A stretch of DNA of 64,000 nucleotides from assembly GCF_900143525.1 (NCBI RefSeq), contig NZ_FREZ01000003.1, positions 124,001-188,000 on the forward strand. The letters run 5' to 3'. Shown one piece after another: positions 34,135 through 42,931 of the stretch. Positions within the stretch are counted from its first letter, which is position 1. Every line of letters begins with the position of its first letter. This stretch comes from Ruegeria sp. Alg231-54. GTDB taxonomy: Bacteria; Pseudomonadota; Alphaproteobacteria; Rhodobacterales; Rhodobacteraceae. The translations under genes were made by a program, and so were the position numbers. The notes beneath the pieces were generated by a model. That model was not told where the DNA came from, ran no database searches, and saw only the letters and a program-made list of their open reading frames with translations.

Positions 34135-35058
34135 TTAATGCCCCCTTTCTTCGCGGTACATCGACCACAGGAAATAGGCGATGAAGCACAGCATGATCAG
34201 GAACAGGATCACCGCGATGGCGGCGCCATATCCCATGCGGAAGCCGTATTCTGACAGCGCGACTTCGAACATGTAATAGGCAAGCACACGGGACGAACCG
34301 AACGGGCCACCCTGGGTCATGATCGAGATCAGATCGAAAGACCGAAGCGCGCCAATGATGGTGACAACGAAAGCAATGAAGGTGGCGGGGCGTAGTTGGG
34401 GCAGGATGATGTGCCACAGCATCCGCCCTCCTTTTGCACCGTCCAGACGTCCGGCCTCGATCTGTTCAGGATCCACAGCGTTCAGGCCTGTGAGATACAA
34501 GATCATGCAATAGGCCGTTTGCGGCCAGAGACCGGCAAAGATGATGCCGTAGGTGACGAAACGCTCATCCCCCAGAACATTCAGCGGGCCGAAGCCGAAA
34601 AAGCCCAGGAATTCGTTCAACAGGCCGAAAGTAGGGTCATAGAACCACGTGAAAACGAGTCCAACCACGACCTGAGAGATTACAAAGGGGAAGAAGAACA
34701 GCGACTTATAGAGCCGAATGCCCCAGACGGTTTGATTCAGGAACAGAGCGATGAACAGGCCCGCGGGGATTGCCAACAGATACATGATCAACCAGATCAG
34801 GTTGTTCTTCAGCGATATGTAAAACGCGTCGCGATCGGCCAATTCCCAATACAGGTCTTCGTAGTTGCGAAAACCTACATATTCCGCAGCGCCAAGCCCA
34901 TCCCATTCGTACAAGGACAAGTTGAACGATTGGAACACTGGAATGATCACATAGACCATGAAGAACAGCAGACCCGGGGCCAAAAATAGCCAGGGCGCTA
35001 TGCGCTGTTGATTTCTGTGGAACCAGCTTTCTTGTTCAGGGACATCGACGGCTGACAT
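34135..35058 (-). CDS. Carbohydrate ABC transporter permease (MalF-like)
   Basis: A 307-residue MalF-type permease with about six hydrophobic segments (first at ~23-46, APWLFLAPGLLFFMVYVIIP) and the EAA loop DPEQIEAGRLDGAKGGRMLW near residue 205. The ATG at 35058 (MSAVDVPEQE) gives a normal cytosolic N-terminus; the open frame upstream to 35136 runs toward the hairpin that follows the binding-protein gene and is not needed. It forms the channel with the MalG-like partner. Confidence 0.87.
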   Translation of the reverse strand: MSAVDVPEQESWFHRNQQRIAPWLFLAPGLLFFMVYVIIPVFQSFNLSLYEWDGLGAAEYVGFRNYEDLYWELADRDAFYISLKNNLIWLIMYLLAIPAGLFIALFLNQTVWGIRLYKSLFFFPFVISQVVVGLVFTWFYDPTFGLLNEFLGFFGFGPLNVLGDERFVTYGIIFAGLWPQTAYCMILYLTGLNAVDPEQIEAGRLDGAKGGRMLWHIILPQLRPATFIAFVVTIIGALRSFDLISIMTQGGPFGSSRVLAYYMFEVALSEYGFRMGYGAAIAVILFLIMLCFIAYFLWSMYREERGH

Positions 35059-35126
35059 GCGCTCACTCGGTTTTGGATCAAAGGAGTAAGCCGGGTATGC
35101 ACCCGCCTTACGCACGAAGTGGTACA

Positions 35127-35153
35127 GGCCGGTCAAAAGCCCGGCCCGACCGG
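35127..35153 (-). terminator. Intercistronic hairpin after the galactoside-binding protein gene
   Basis: Immediately after the binding-protein stop the sequence can form a stem of CCGGTC / GACCGG (35129-35134 with 35148-35153) or, alternatively, GGCCGG / CCGGCC (35127-35132 with 35141-35146). Neither has a strong T-run on the minus strand. As after aglE and the PotD-like gene, it probably stabilises the upstream message or causes partial termination. Confidence 0.5.
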
Positions 35154-35154
35154 T

Positions 35155-36414
35155 TTAGTTTTCGTAGATACGCTGACGTGCGCGTTCCAGTTTGGAAAGG
35201 ATACGGTCAGCATTGTCCGGCTTGACCATGAATTCCTGGAACCCTTCCATCGACACCTTCGCCATTTCCGCAGGTGCGTCACGATCCCAGAACTGGGCGA
35301 CGCCACCGGGGCTGTTGGCGGACAGCATCTCAAAGCCTTGCTGCAGGAACTTGTCGGCATCGACGGACGACTGAGCGTTCACAGGCAGCTGGCCCAGGTT
35401 TGCGCCGTTGTTGATCTGAGTTTGCTCATCCGCGGAAACGGCAAAGCGCAGGAACTCACGCGCGGCTTCTTTATTCGATGCGTTGGCCGGGATGTGGAAG
35501 GTATCAGTTGGCGCATCTTCCGCCAATTCTACATCCGGGTTGATAGAAACGAACTGATAGAAGTCCAATTGGTCGTCGGTCAGTCCCGCTTCGCGCAGCG
35601 GAGCAACAGCAAAGTTACCCATCAGGTACGCGGCGGCTTCGCCGTTCACCATGAAGGGCAGGGCCTCTTGCCAGCTGTACGTCTGATGGTTGTCGACGAA
35701 CGCGCCCATGTCGATCAGCTGTTTCCAGTTGGCGAAGGTCTGCTTGACCCGGTCGTCTTCCCAACTGATTTCGCCATTGGCAAGCTGGTTGTGGAAGTCG
35801 AACCCGTTGGTGCGCATGTTCAGGTAGTCGAACCAGCCGCCAGCGGTCCATAGGAACTTGGTGCCGATCGTATAGCAGGCGCGACCGGAATCGACGATCT
35901 TCTGGCAGTTCGCCAGCTCTTCTTCCCAAGTCGTTGGCTCGGTCAGGCCCAGTTCGTCAAAGATGTCTTTGCGATAGTAAACACCCCACTGATAGTAGGT
36001 GTAGGGTACACCCCACTGCTTGCCGTCGATGGTCATCGCACCTTTGGTCGATGCCAGATTTTCGGCGATCTCAGGTTCGGCCCACAAATCCGATACATCT
36101 TCGAACAGGCCCGCCTCGACGTAGGGCTTCATGCGGTTCGCCGCATACCACGTTGCCACGTCCGGTGTATCCGCAGTCAGGAAGTTGCGGATCTGGGTCT
36201 TGTACGCCTCGCGGTCGATTACCGTGGTTTCGATCTCCAGTCCCGGATGCTGTTCCGCAAAACGGTCGATCATTGCCTCCATCGTCGCGCGTGGCGCCGG
36301 GTTGGAGGTATCGAGAAAGATTCGCAGCTCGCCGGTCAGTTCGGCGGCGACAGGTGCGGCAAGTGCGACACTGGCTGCCAAAGCGGCGGCAGTGCGCTTG
36401 TACATGGAATGCAT
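35155..36414 (-). CDS. Carbohydrate ABC transporter substrate-binding protein (family 1), probable alpha-galactoside binder
   Basis: A 419-residue secreted sugar-binding protein. The start ATG at 36414 follows GGGAGGAAACC, and the signal peptide (basic start, then ALAASVALAAPVAA) is clear. The mature N-terminus (ELTGELRIFLDTSNPAPRATM) and aromatic-rich middle match extracellular solute-binding family 1. Gene order with GH4 alpha-galactosidase suggests melibiose or raffinose-type ligands. It is first in a long minus-strand operon reaching GH42 at 25121. The regulator and ATPase are divergent from it. Confidence 0.87.
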   Translation of the reverse strand: MHSMYKRTAAALAASVALAAPVAAELTGELRIFLDTSNPAPRATMEAMIDRFAEQHPGLEIETTVIDREAYKTQIRNFLTADTPDVATWYAANRMKPYVEAGLFEDVSDLWAEPEIAENLASTKGAMTIDGKQWGVPYTYYQWGVYYRKDIFDELGLTEPTTWEEELANCQKIVDSGRACYTIGTKFLWTAGGWFDYLNMRTNGFDFHNQLANGEISWEDDRVKQTFANWKQLIDMGAFVDNHQTYSWQEALPFMVNGEAAAYLMGNFAVAPLREAGLTDDQLDFYQFVSINPDVELAEDAPTDTFHIPANASNKEAAREFLRFAVSADEQTQINNGANLGQLPVNAQSSVDADKFLQQGFEMLSANSPGGVAQFWDRDAPAEMAKVSMEGFQEFMVKPDNADRILSKLERARQRIYEN

Positions 36415-36444
36415 GGTTTCCTCCCTTAGCTTCCATTTTATACT

Positions 36445-36475
36445 TTTCAGTTCCAAATAATGAAACTGTGTTTTA
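36445..36475. promoter_or_regulatory. Inverted repeats in the divergent control region (possible IclR operator)
   Basis: Between the binding-protein gene and the IclR gene lie TTTCA-N11-TGAAA (36445-36449 with 36461-36465) and an overlapping TGAAAC-TGT-GTTTTA (36461-36475) with imperfect dyad symmetry. The stretch is A/T rich and sits about 35-60 bases upstream of the binding-protein start, where an IclR-type regulator would control both directions. Only the repeats are seen; the regulator link is inference. Confidence 0.4.
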
Positions 36476-36563
36476 TATATTGAAAACTACACATCAACTC
36501 GGTTAGTCTTGTCAAGTCCCTCGTGCCGATTGCGATGGGTTAATTGGAGGAGAACAGGCATCC

Positions 36564-37370
36564 GTGGCTGGTGACGGAACAATAGGAAAAGCATGTGATG
36601 TGCTGGATCAGGTGGCTGCGTTCGCGCGCCCGGTTCGATTCGCAGAGCTGTTGGAAAGCAGCAATTTCCCCAAGGCGACCCTGTATCGGTTCCTGCAAAC
36701 GCTGACCAATCAGGGAATGCTGTCGTATGATCCGGACCGACAGACATATACGCCTGGTTTGCGATTGGTTCGGCTGGCTCATGCAGCGTGGACACAAAGC
36801 TCGCTCGCGCCGATTGCGCGACCGTTTCTGGATGCATTGAGCCGGGAAACCGGGGAAACGGTGCATTTGGCACAGCTTGATTCAAATCAGGTGCTGTACG
36901 TGGATAAACGCAATGCGGCCCAGCCGATTGAGATGTATTCGCAGGCTGGCAAGGTCGGCCCGGCCTATTGCACCGGCGTCGGTAAAGCCATGATGGCGTT
37001 TCTGGATGAGGCCGCGCTGGACCGCGCCGCGTCTCAGCAAAGCTACCACCGCTTTACCGACAAAACACTGACATCCGAGGCGGCGTTGCGCGCCGATCTC
37101 CACCTGATCCGCAGCCGTGGCTATGCCGTCGATGACGAAGAGCATGAGCCCGGCATTATCTGCATTGCCTGTCCAATCCTCACCTCAGGCGGGCGAATGT
37201 TGGGGGCGATTTCCGTGACTGGATCGACCGAGCGGATGAATTTCGACCAATTGGAAACCTGGGTTCCCCGTGTTCGCCGTGTGGCCGAACAAATTGGAGC
37301 CGAAGCACAGGCCTGGCGGTTCCCCGAGACCCGCCCAAGCGCCGACACAGACAGGATGCAAGCAACATGA
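36564..37370 (+). CDS. IclR-family transcriptional regulator
   Basis: A 268-residue IclR regulator with an N-terminal winged helix (FAELLESSNFPKATLYRFLQ near residue 28) and a C-terminal GAF-like effector domain (GKVGPAYCTGVGKAMMAFLD near 130). The start codon is GTG at 36564, with GGAGGA about 13 bases upstream. It is divergent from the galactoside transporter operon and overlaps the ATPase gene by four bases, so it most likely controls the whole alpha-galactoside system. IclR rather than LacI or ROK control of such a locus is less common. The effector cannot be inferred. Confidence 0.87.
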   Translation: MAGDGTIGKACDVLDQVAAFARPVRFAELLESSNFPKATLYRFLQTLTNQGMLSYDPDRQTYTPGLRLVRLAHAAWTQSSLAPIARPFLDALSRETGETVHLAQLDSNQVLYVDKRNAAQPIEMYSQAGKVGPAYCTGVGKAMMAFLDEAALDRAASQQSYHRFTDKTLTSEAALRADLHLIRSRGYAVDDEEHEPGIICIACPILTSGGRMLGAISVTGSTERMNFDQLETWVPRVRRVAEQIGAEAQAWRFPETRPSADTDRMQAT

Positions 37371-38425
37371 CAGGTGTGACTCTGAACCAGGCGATCAAGC
37401 GGTATGGCGAGACGCAGGTTATTCACGGCATTGATCTGGAAATCGAAGATGGAGAGTTCTGTGTCTTCGTTGGCCCGTCGGGCTGTGGCAAATCCACTTT
37501 GCTGCGGATGATCGCGGGTCTTGAGGAAACAACTGAAGGGCAAGTCCATATCGGCGCACGCGACGTAACCCATATGGACCCGGCTAAGCGCGGCGTGGCC
37601 ATGGTATTCCAGACCTATGCCCTTTATCCGCATATGACCGTGGCCGAGAATATGGGTTTTGGTTTGCGCATGAATGGCGTGGAAAAGTCCGAGATCAACA
37701 AGAAAGTGCAAGACGCTTCGAACATCCTCAAGTTGGATCAATACCTCAAGCGTAAGCCCAAAGCCCTGTCTGGTGGTCAACGCCAGCGGGTCGCCATCGG
37801 GCGTGCCATTGTGCGGGGTCCGGAGGTGTTTTTGTTCGACGAACCACTGTCCAACCTCGATGCGGAACTGCGCGTAGAAATGCGGGTCGAGATCGCGCGG
37901 CTGCACAATGAAATTGGCGCGACCATGATCTATGTTACCCACGATCAGGTCGAAGCGATGACAATGGCCGACAAGATCGTGGTGCTTCGCGATGGCCGGA
38001 TCGAGCAGGTCGGCGCGCCGATGGACTTGTATCGGAACCCGGACAATCGGTTTGTAGCGGGGTTCATCGGATCGCCTGCTATGAACTTCCTTGACTGCGA
38101 TATTGTCGATGGGAAGGTCTCGCACCCAGCCCTTAGCGAACCGTTGGATGTGCCTGTAAACGTACCGGCTGGGATGAACAAAGTGACCCTTGGCATACGT
38201 CCGGAACACATCGCAGTGGATCGCGCAGGCGATACCTGCACGGTTGATCTGACCGAAGCACTTGGCGGTGTTAGCTATACGTATCTGCTGACGCCCAATG
38301 GCGATAAGCTGATCGTCGAGGAACGAGAAGATCAGCGCAGCAAACAAGGTGAACGAATCGGGCTGTCAGTGCGGCCGGAACGCGCGATGCTGTTTGATCC
38401 CGAAACAGGACACAGGCTTCGCTGA
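37367..38425 (+). CDS. MalK/UgpC-type sugar ABC transporter ATP-binding protein
   Basis: A 352-residue ATPase with Walker A GPSGCGKSTLLR near residue 37, signature LSGGQRQRVAIGRAI near 134, Walker B VFLFDEPLSNLD near 154, VTHDQVEAMT and a C-terminal TOBE-type regulatory domain. It is translationally coupled to the IclR gene (ATGA overlap) and is the only ATPase near the galactoside permeases at 33285-35058, so it should drive that importer. The paralogue AglK at 18994 serves the alpha-glucoside system. Confidence 0.88.
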   Translation: MTGVTLNQAIKRYGETQVIHGIDLEIEDGEFCVFVGPSGCGKSTLLRMIAGLEETTEGQVHIGARDVTHMDPAKRGVAMVFQTYALYPHMTVAENMGFGLRMNGVEKSEINKKVQDASNILKLDQYLKRKPKALSGGQRQRVAIGRAIVRGPEVFLFDEPLSNLDAELRVEMRVEIARLHNEIGATMIYVTHDQVEAMTMADKIVVLRDGRIEQVGAPMDLYRNPDNRFVAGFIGSPAMNFLDCDIVDGKVSHPALSEPLDVPVNVPAGMNKVTLGIRPEHIAVDRAGDTCTVDLTEALGGVSYTYLLTPNGDKLIVEEREDQRSKQGERIGLSVRPERAMLFDPETGHRLR

Positions 38426-38560
38426 AAAATCCATTTTGTAATTTGAGCGCGCCCGACCATTGATCCGGCGCGTCTTCAATTTTTCTGGATTTTGTATCCA
38501 ATATCCGTTATGGCGATTCCAAAAGCGTGTGTAACCGCCCAGCCATCGAGGAATTTACCA

Positions 38561-39520
38561 ATGTCGACCAATGTGTTCACCGGCACGATGCCCGCTCTGA
38601 TGACACCATGCAAACCCGACCGGACGCCTGACTTTGATGCGTTGGTGTACAAAGGAAAGCAGATGATCGAGGCGGGTATGTCCGCGGTGGTCTACTGCGG
38701 TTCGATGGGGGATTGGCCCTTGTTGACCGATGCACAGCGGATGGAAGGTGTCGAGCGTTTGGTCGACGCGGGTTTGCCCGTTGTGGTCGGGACCGGAGCC
38801 ATCAATACCAAATCCGCGGTGGCCCATGCGGCCCATGCACAAAAGGTAGGCGCCGTTGGGCTGATGGTCATTCCACGCGTTCTGTCCCGCGGCAGTTCAC
38901 CTGCCGCGCAGAGGAACCACTTCAAAGCGATCTTGTCAGCCGCCCCCGATGTTCCGGCGATCATCTACAACAGTCCGTATTATGGCTTTGCTACACGCGC
39001 CGACCTGTTCTTTGCTCTGCGCGCAGAACATTCAAACCTGATAGGCTTCAAGGAATTTGGTGGCAAAGACGACCTGCGATATGCGGCCGAGAACATTACC
39101 AGTCAGGATGATCAGGTAACCCTGATGGTGGGTGTTGATACTGAGGTTTACCACGGTTTCGTAAACTGCGGCGCAACCGGGTCGATCACCGGGATTGGCA
39201 CAGCCTTGCCGCGCGAAGCGCTGTTGCTGGCTGCTTTGTCCAAAAAAGCGGCGCAAGGCCATGCTGAGGCCCGCCGGCGCGCGCTGGAACTGACCGAAGC
39301 GATTCAGGTGCTTTCCAGCTTTGACGAAGGCCCGGATCTGGTGCTGTATTACAAGCACTTGTTGGTTCTGAACGGGGAACAGGAATACCGATTGCACTTT
39401 AATGAGACGGATGAGTTGACGGATGCACAACGTAACTATTGCGAACAGCAATATGGTCTTTTCCAGACTTGGTATGCCGATTGGTCGAAACAGGGTGGGG
39501 TGATCGCTGAATGCACGTGA
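38561..39520 (+). CDS. DapA-family lyase/deaminase, probable pyrroline-4-hydroxy-2-carboxylate deaminase
   Basis: A 319-residue DHDPS/N-acetylneuraminate lyase family protein. The start at 38561 (MSTNVFTGTMPALMTPC) follows GAGGAA. Family features are GSMGDWPLLT near residue 49, IIYNSPYYGF near 138 with the conserved Tyr, and the Schiff-base Lys in LIGFKEFGG near 166. Its place before a hydroxyproline epimerase and a D-amino-acid oxidase points to deamination of pyrroline-4-hydroxy-2-carboxylate to 2-oxoglutarate semialdehyde. Other keto-acid aldolase roles remain possible. The epimerase start overlaps its stop by ten bases. Confidence 0.8.
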   Translation: MSTNVFTGTMPALMTPCKPDRTPDFDALVYKGKQMIEAGMSAVVYCGSMGDWPLLTDAQRMEGVERLVDAGLPVVVGTGAINTKSAVAHAAHAQKVGAVGLMVIPRVLSRGSSPAAQRNHFKAILSAAPDVPAIIYNSPYYGFATRADLFFALRAEHSNLIGFKEFGGKDDLRYAAENITSQDDQVTLMVGVDTEVYHGFVNCGATGSITGIGTALPREALLLAALSKKAAQGHAEARRRALELTEAIQVLSSFDEGPDLVLYYKHLLVLNGEQEYRLHFNETDELTDAQRNYCEQQYGLFQTWYADWSKQGGVIAECT

Positions 39521-40443
39521 TCGACAGTCACACAGGCGGCGAGCCGACGCGTGTCATTCTGGATGGCGCGCCCGATTTGGGCTCTGGGCCGTTGTCGGAA
39601 CGAGCACAGCGGCTGGCTATTGAGCATGAGGCGTTCTATCGCTCTGTCATGTTAGAGCCGCGCGGCCAGCCAGCCATGGTCGCTGCGTTACTGGTCGAGC
39701 CGATTGATCCGACATGCGTGACTGGTGTGATCTATTTCGATGTAGATGCCGTTTTGGGCATGTGCGGGCACGGAACCATCGGTCTGGCGGTCACATTGGC
39801 TCATTTGGGACGAATCGACGTGGGCCAACACCGGATCGAAACGCCCGCTGGTGTGGTGACGGTCAAGTTGCACGATGCAAACACCGTTACCGTGACCAAC
39901 ATTGAAAGCCGCAGGGTTCATCAGGACATTACCCTGGATGTCGCGGGCTATGGCCATGTCACAGGCGACGTTGCATATGGCGGCAACTGGTTCTTCATCG
40001 TTGACCCCAGCCCGATCCCGGTCGAGCCTGCCAATATTCGCCAACTGACGGATATGACGGTCGCCATCCGAGAGGCTTCGATCACGCGCGGGGTTGGCGG
40101 CGAAAAAGGCGAACCAATTGACCACGTTATCTTTCAAGATGATTCACCAGATCCGTCAGTTCACAGTCGCAATTTCGTTCTGTGCCCCGATGACAATTAT
40201 GACCGCTCACCGTGCGGAACGGGCAGCTCGGCCCGACTGGCCTGTCTGGCGGCGGACGGGCGCTTAGCGCCGAGTCAGGAGATCATCCAGCAAAGCGTGA
40301 TTGGCAGTTCCTATCGGCTGTCCTACCAGCCCGGGCTAAACGGGGGTGTTATCCCCTCGATCACCGGACAAGCATTCGTCATGGCCGAAGCGACGTTGTT
40401 GTTCAACGATAACGATCCTTTCAGAGCCGGGATCGAAACATGA
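39511..40443 (+). CDS. 4-hydroxyproline 2-epimerase (proline racemase family)
   Basis: A 310-residue proline-racemase-family enzyme. Both catalytic cysteines expected for a two-base epimerase are present: MCGHGTIG near residue 88 and DRSPCGTGSSARL near 233. The N-terminus (MHVIDSHTGGEPTRVIL) is typical of 4-hydroxyproline epimerases, which convert trans-4-hydroxy-L-proline into cis-4-hydroxy-D-proline. The latter would be oxidised by the DadA-like flavoprotein encoded next (overlapping start, ATGA). Proline racemase activity is less likely in this gene order. Confidence 0.87.
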   Translation: MHVIDSHTGGEPTRVILDGAPDLGSGPLSERAQRLAIEHEAFYRSVMLEPRGQPAMVAALLVEPIDPTCVTGVIYFDVDAVLGMCGHGTIGLAVTLAHLGRIDVGQHRIETPAGVVTVKLHDANTVTVTNIESRRVHQDITLDVAGYGHVTGDVAYGGNWFFIVDPSPIPVEPANIRQLTDMTVAIREASITRGVGGEKGEPIDHVIFQDDSPDPSVHSRNFVLCPDDNYDRSPCGTGSSARLACLAADGRLAPSQEIIQQSVIGSSYRLSYQPGLNGGVIPSITGQAFVMAEATLLFNDNDPFRAGIET

Positions 40444-41678
40444 CCTTACAAGTCGTTGTCATCGGCGCCGGAGTAATTGGGATTACGACCGCGCTCGAAC
40501 TGCAACGACGGGGCCATTCCGTGCTTGTCTTGGATCGCAAGGGCATCGCGGCTGAAACATCAGCCGGTAACGCCGGGGCGTTTGCCTTTTCTGAGGTCGA
40601 ACCACTGGCCACGCCCGGCATCATGCGCAAAGCACCGAAGTGGTTGTTGGATCCGTTGGGCCCACTATCTATCCCGCCGGCCTACGCCTTGAAAATTGCG
40701 CCGTGGATGTACCGGTTTTGGCGCGCCAGCCGACCGGACCGCTATGAAAACTTGCTTGGTGCACAAGCCAGTTTGATGGCGTTTTCCAAAACTGCGCTTG
40801 ATCAACTGATATCTACCGTCGATGGCGAGCACTTGCTGCAACGCGATGGGCAGATGCAGTTGTATGAAAGCGAGGCTGAATATCGCGCCAGTTTGCCGAC
40901 ATGGAAATTGCGGCGCGAACACGGGATCGAATTTGAACTGCTTGAAAGCCCGGCCGCAATTGCCGAGATGCAGCCGGGACTCAGCCCTCGGTTCACCCAT
41001 GCCGGATTTACGCCGAACTGGCTGAACACTGTTGATCCAAAACGATGGGTCGAACACCTTGCTGAGGTCTTTCAGGGTCGCGGCGGTCGGATTGAACGGA
41101 AAGATATCCGAACCCTGTCACCGCAGGAAAATGGTGTGCGGGTCGCATGCGCGGACGGAACAATCGAATCGAGCAAGGTGGTGGTTGCCGCAGGTGCTTG
41201 GTCTCATCACATCGTGCAAACATTGGGCGATCGCATTCCACTGGAAACCGAGCGTGGATACAATACGACTTTGCCGGAAGGCGCATTTGATTTGCGTATG
41301 CACCTAACATTCTCGCGCCACGGCTTTGTTGCCAGCAAAATAAATGGCGGCGTGCGCGTCGGAGGGGCGGTCGAACTGGGCGGGTTAACCTTACCGCCAA
41401 ACTACAAGCGCGCCGATATTTTGTTGGAAAAGGCGGCGGCGTTCCTGCCTGGACTAAAAACCGAAGGTGGCACGCAATGGATGGGGTATCGTCCATCGTT
41501 GCCGGACAGCATTCCGGTGATCGGCCCGTCTCGTAAATCGGCGGATGTCGTTTACGCATTCGGGCACGGGCATTTGGGCCTGACCCAATCTGCGGGAACT
41601 GCGGAACTCGTCGGGGCGCTGGTCGATGGGCAAGACCCACCAATATCATTATCGCCTTACGCCGCCACCCGATTTTAA
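40440..41678 (+). CDS. DadA-like FAD-dependent D-amino-acid dehydrogenase, probable cis-4-hydroxy-D-proline oxidase
   Basis: A 412-residue flavoprotein of the DAO/DadA family with the dinucleotide motif VVIGAGVIGITTALEL at residues ~5-20 and ETSAGNAGAFAFSEVEP just after. The C-terminus carries the second FAD-contact region (FGHGHLGLTQSAGTAELV). It should oxidise cis-4-hydroxy-D-proline from the epimerase to pyrroline-4-hydroxy-2-carboxylate, passing electrons to the respiratory chain. Start and stop overlap or abut neighbours in a tight four-gene unit. Other D-amino acids are possible substrates. Confidence 0.85.
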   Translation: MTLQVVVIGAGVIGITTALELQRRGHSVLVLDRKGIAAETSAGNAGAFAFSEVEPLATPGIMRKAPKWLLDPLGPLSIPPAYALKIAPWMYRFWRASRPDRYENLLGAQASLMAFSKTALDQLISTVDGEHLLQRDGQMQLYESEAEYRASLPTWKLRREHGIEFELLESPAAIAEMQPGLSPRFTHAGFTPNWLNTVDPKRWVEHLAEVFQGRGGRIERKDIRTLSPQENGVRVACADGTIESSKVVVAAGAWSHHIVQTLGDRIPLETERGYNTTLPEGAFDLRMHLTFSRHGFVASKINGGVRVGGAVELGGLTLPPNYKRADILLEKAAAFLPGLKTEGGTQWMGYRPSLPDSIPVIGPSRKSADVVYAFGHGHLGLTQSAGTAELVGALVDGQDPPISLSPYAATRF

Positions 41679-41687
41679 GGAGGGGAT

Positions 41688-42713
41688 ATGCGCAGCATTA
41701 AGACCATTCATGTCGTGTCGGCCCATGCCGAAGGCGAGGTCGGCGACGTCATCGTTGGCGGCGTCTCGCCGCCGCCCGGTGACACGATCTGGGAGCAACG
41801 GACGCATATTGCCAACGATCAGACGCTTAGGAATTTTGTGCTGAATGAACCGCGAGGCGGCGTGTTTCGTCATGTCAATCTTCTGGTTCCGCCCAAACAT
41901 CCCGATGCTGACGCCGCCTTTATCATTATGGAACCCGAGGACACTCCGCCCATGTCCGGTTCAAACTCGATCTGTGTTGCCACGGTATTGTTGGATAGCG
42001 GGATCATCTCGATGCAAGAACCCGAGACAATTCTGACGCTTGAAGCGCCCGGAGGCCTGGTTCGCGTGCGCGCTGAATGCCGGGGCGGTAAGGCAGAACG
42101 GATCCACGTGCAGAACCTCCCCAGTTTTGCAGGTAAGCTCTCTGTCCCGTTAGAGGTTCCGGGTTTTGGCACGCTGACTGTTGATACGGCTTTTGGAGGC
42201 GACAGTTTCGTGGTTGTAGATGCCGCTAAGCTGGGGTTTGACATAACCCAAGACGAAGCGCGTGAAATCGCCCGTACCGGCGTTACAATTACGAATGCCG
42301 CCAATGCCCAATTGGGGTTCTCGCATCCCGAGAACCCGGATTGGACCCACATTTCCTTTTGCGCTTTTTGTGGCCCGCTTGAAAAGACCCCGACTGGTTG
42401 GCGCGGTAAATCTGCCGTTGCGATCCAGCCCGGAAAGGTGGATCGCTCGCCCACTGGCACAGCGGTATCTGCGCGCATGGCGCTAATGGCGGCCAAAGGG
42501 CAGATGGCCGTAGGGCAAACCTTCGAGGCCGTCTCGATCATCGACTCGCGCTTTACCGGGCGAATTGTTCAGGAAACGCAGGTTGGCGCCCAACCCGCTA
42601 TCATACCAGAAATCAGCGGGCGCGGCTGGATCACCGGAACCCATCAGCACATGCTTGATCATGACGACCCGTGGCCGGATGGCTACCGTGTCCGAGACAC
42701 TTGGGGCGCTTAG
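41688..42713 (+). CDS. Second proline-racemase-family protein with Ser/Thr in place of the catalytic Cys pair
   Basis: A 341-residue paralogue of the epimerase family, preceded by a strong AAGGAGGGG ribosome site. At the first active-site position it reads [14 protein letters not shown] (Ser instead of Cys) and at the second [14 protein letters not shown] (Thr instead of Cys). Family members with Thr at the second site are usually trans-3-hydroxy-L-proline dehydratases rather than epimerases, so a dehydratase-type or related role is more likely than racemisation. The first-site Ser makes the exact activity uncertain. It ends the hydroxyproline operon. Confidence 0.75.
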   Translation: MRSIKTIHVVSAHAEGEVGDVIVGGVSPPPGDTIWEQRTHIANDQTLRNFVLNEPRGGVFRHVNLLVPPKHPDADAAFIIMEPEDTPPMSGSNSICVATVLLDSGIISMQEPETILTLEAPGGLVRVRAECRGGKAERIHVQNLPSFAGKLSVPLEVPGFGTLTVDTAFGGDSFVVVDAAKLGFDITQDEAREIARTGVTITNAANAQLGFSHPENPDWTHISFCAFCGPLEKTPTGWRGKSAVAIQPGKVDRSPTGTAVSARMALMAAKGQMAVGQTFEAVSIIDSRFTGRIVQETQVGAQPAIIPEISGRGWITGTHQHMLDHDDPWPDGYRVRDTWGA

Positions 42714-42931
42714 TTTTTCAGCACTACTTCAAGAAACGAGGGCTTTTGTGTGCCCCGTGTCAATATGCGCGGCCACAAGACGATTGATCCCAAGCCAATC
42801 GTGATTTATGGGAGGCCCAGTCAACGCAGAGTCACTGTTGGGCGGTAGGTTAAACACGCCCATCCTTAGTCACCCGTTTGTGGCACACTCTTGGATCGCA
42901 CGCCCCGAAAGGCTTAAAAAGGTAAAAGAAT

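Noticed and set aside
37121-38347. Long antisense frame opposite the sugar ATPase gene
   Set aside because: The same shadow effect. The opposing gene has all ABC motifs.
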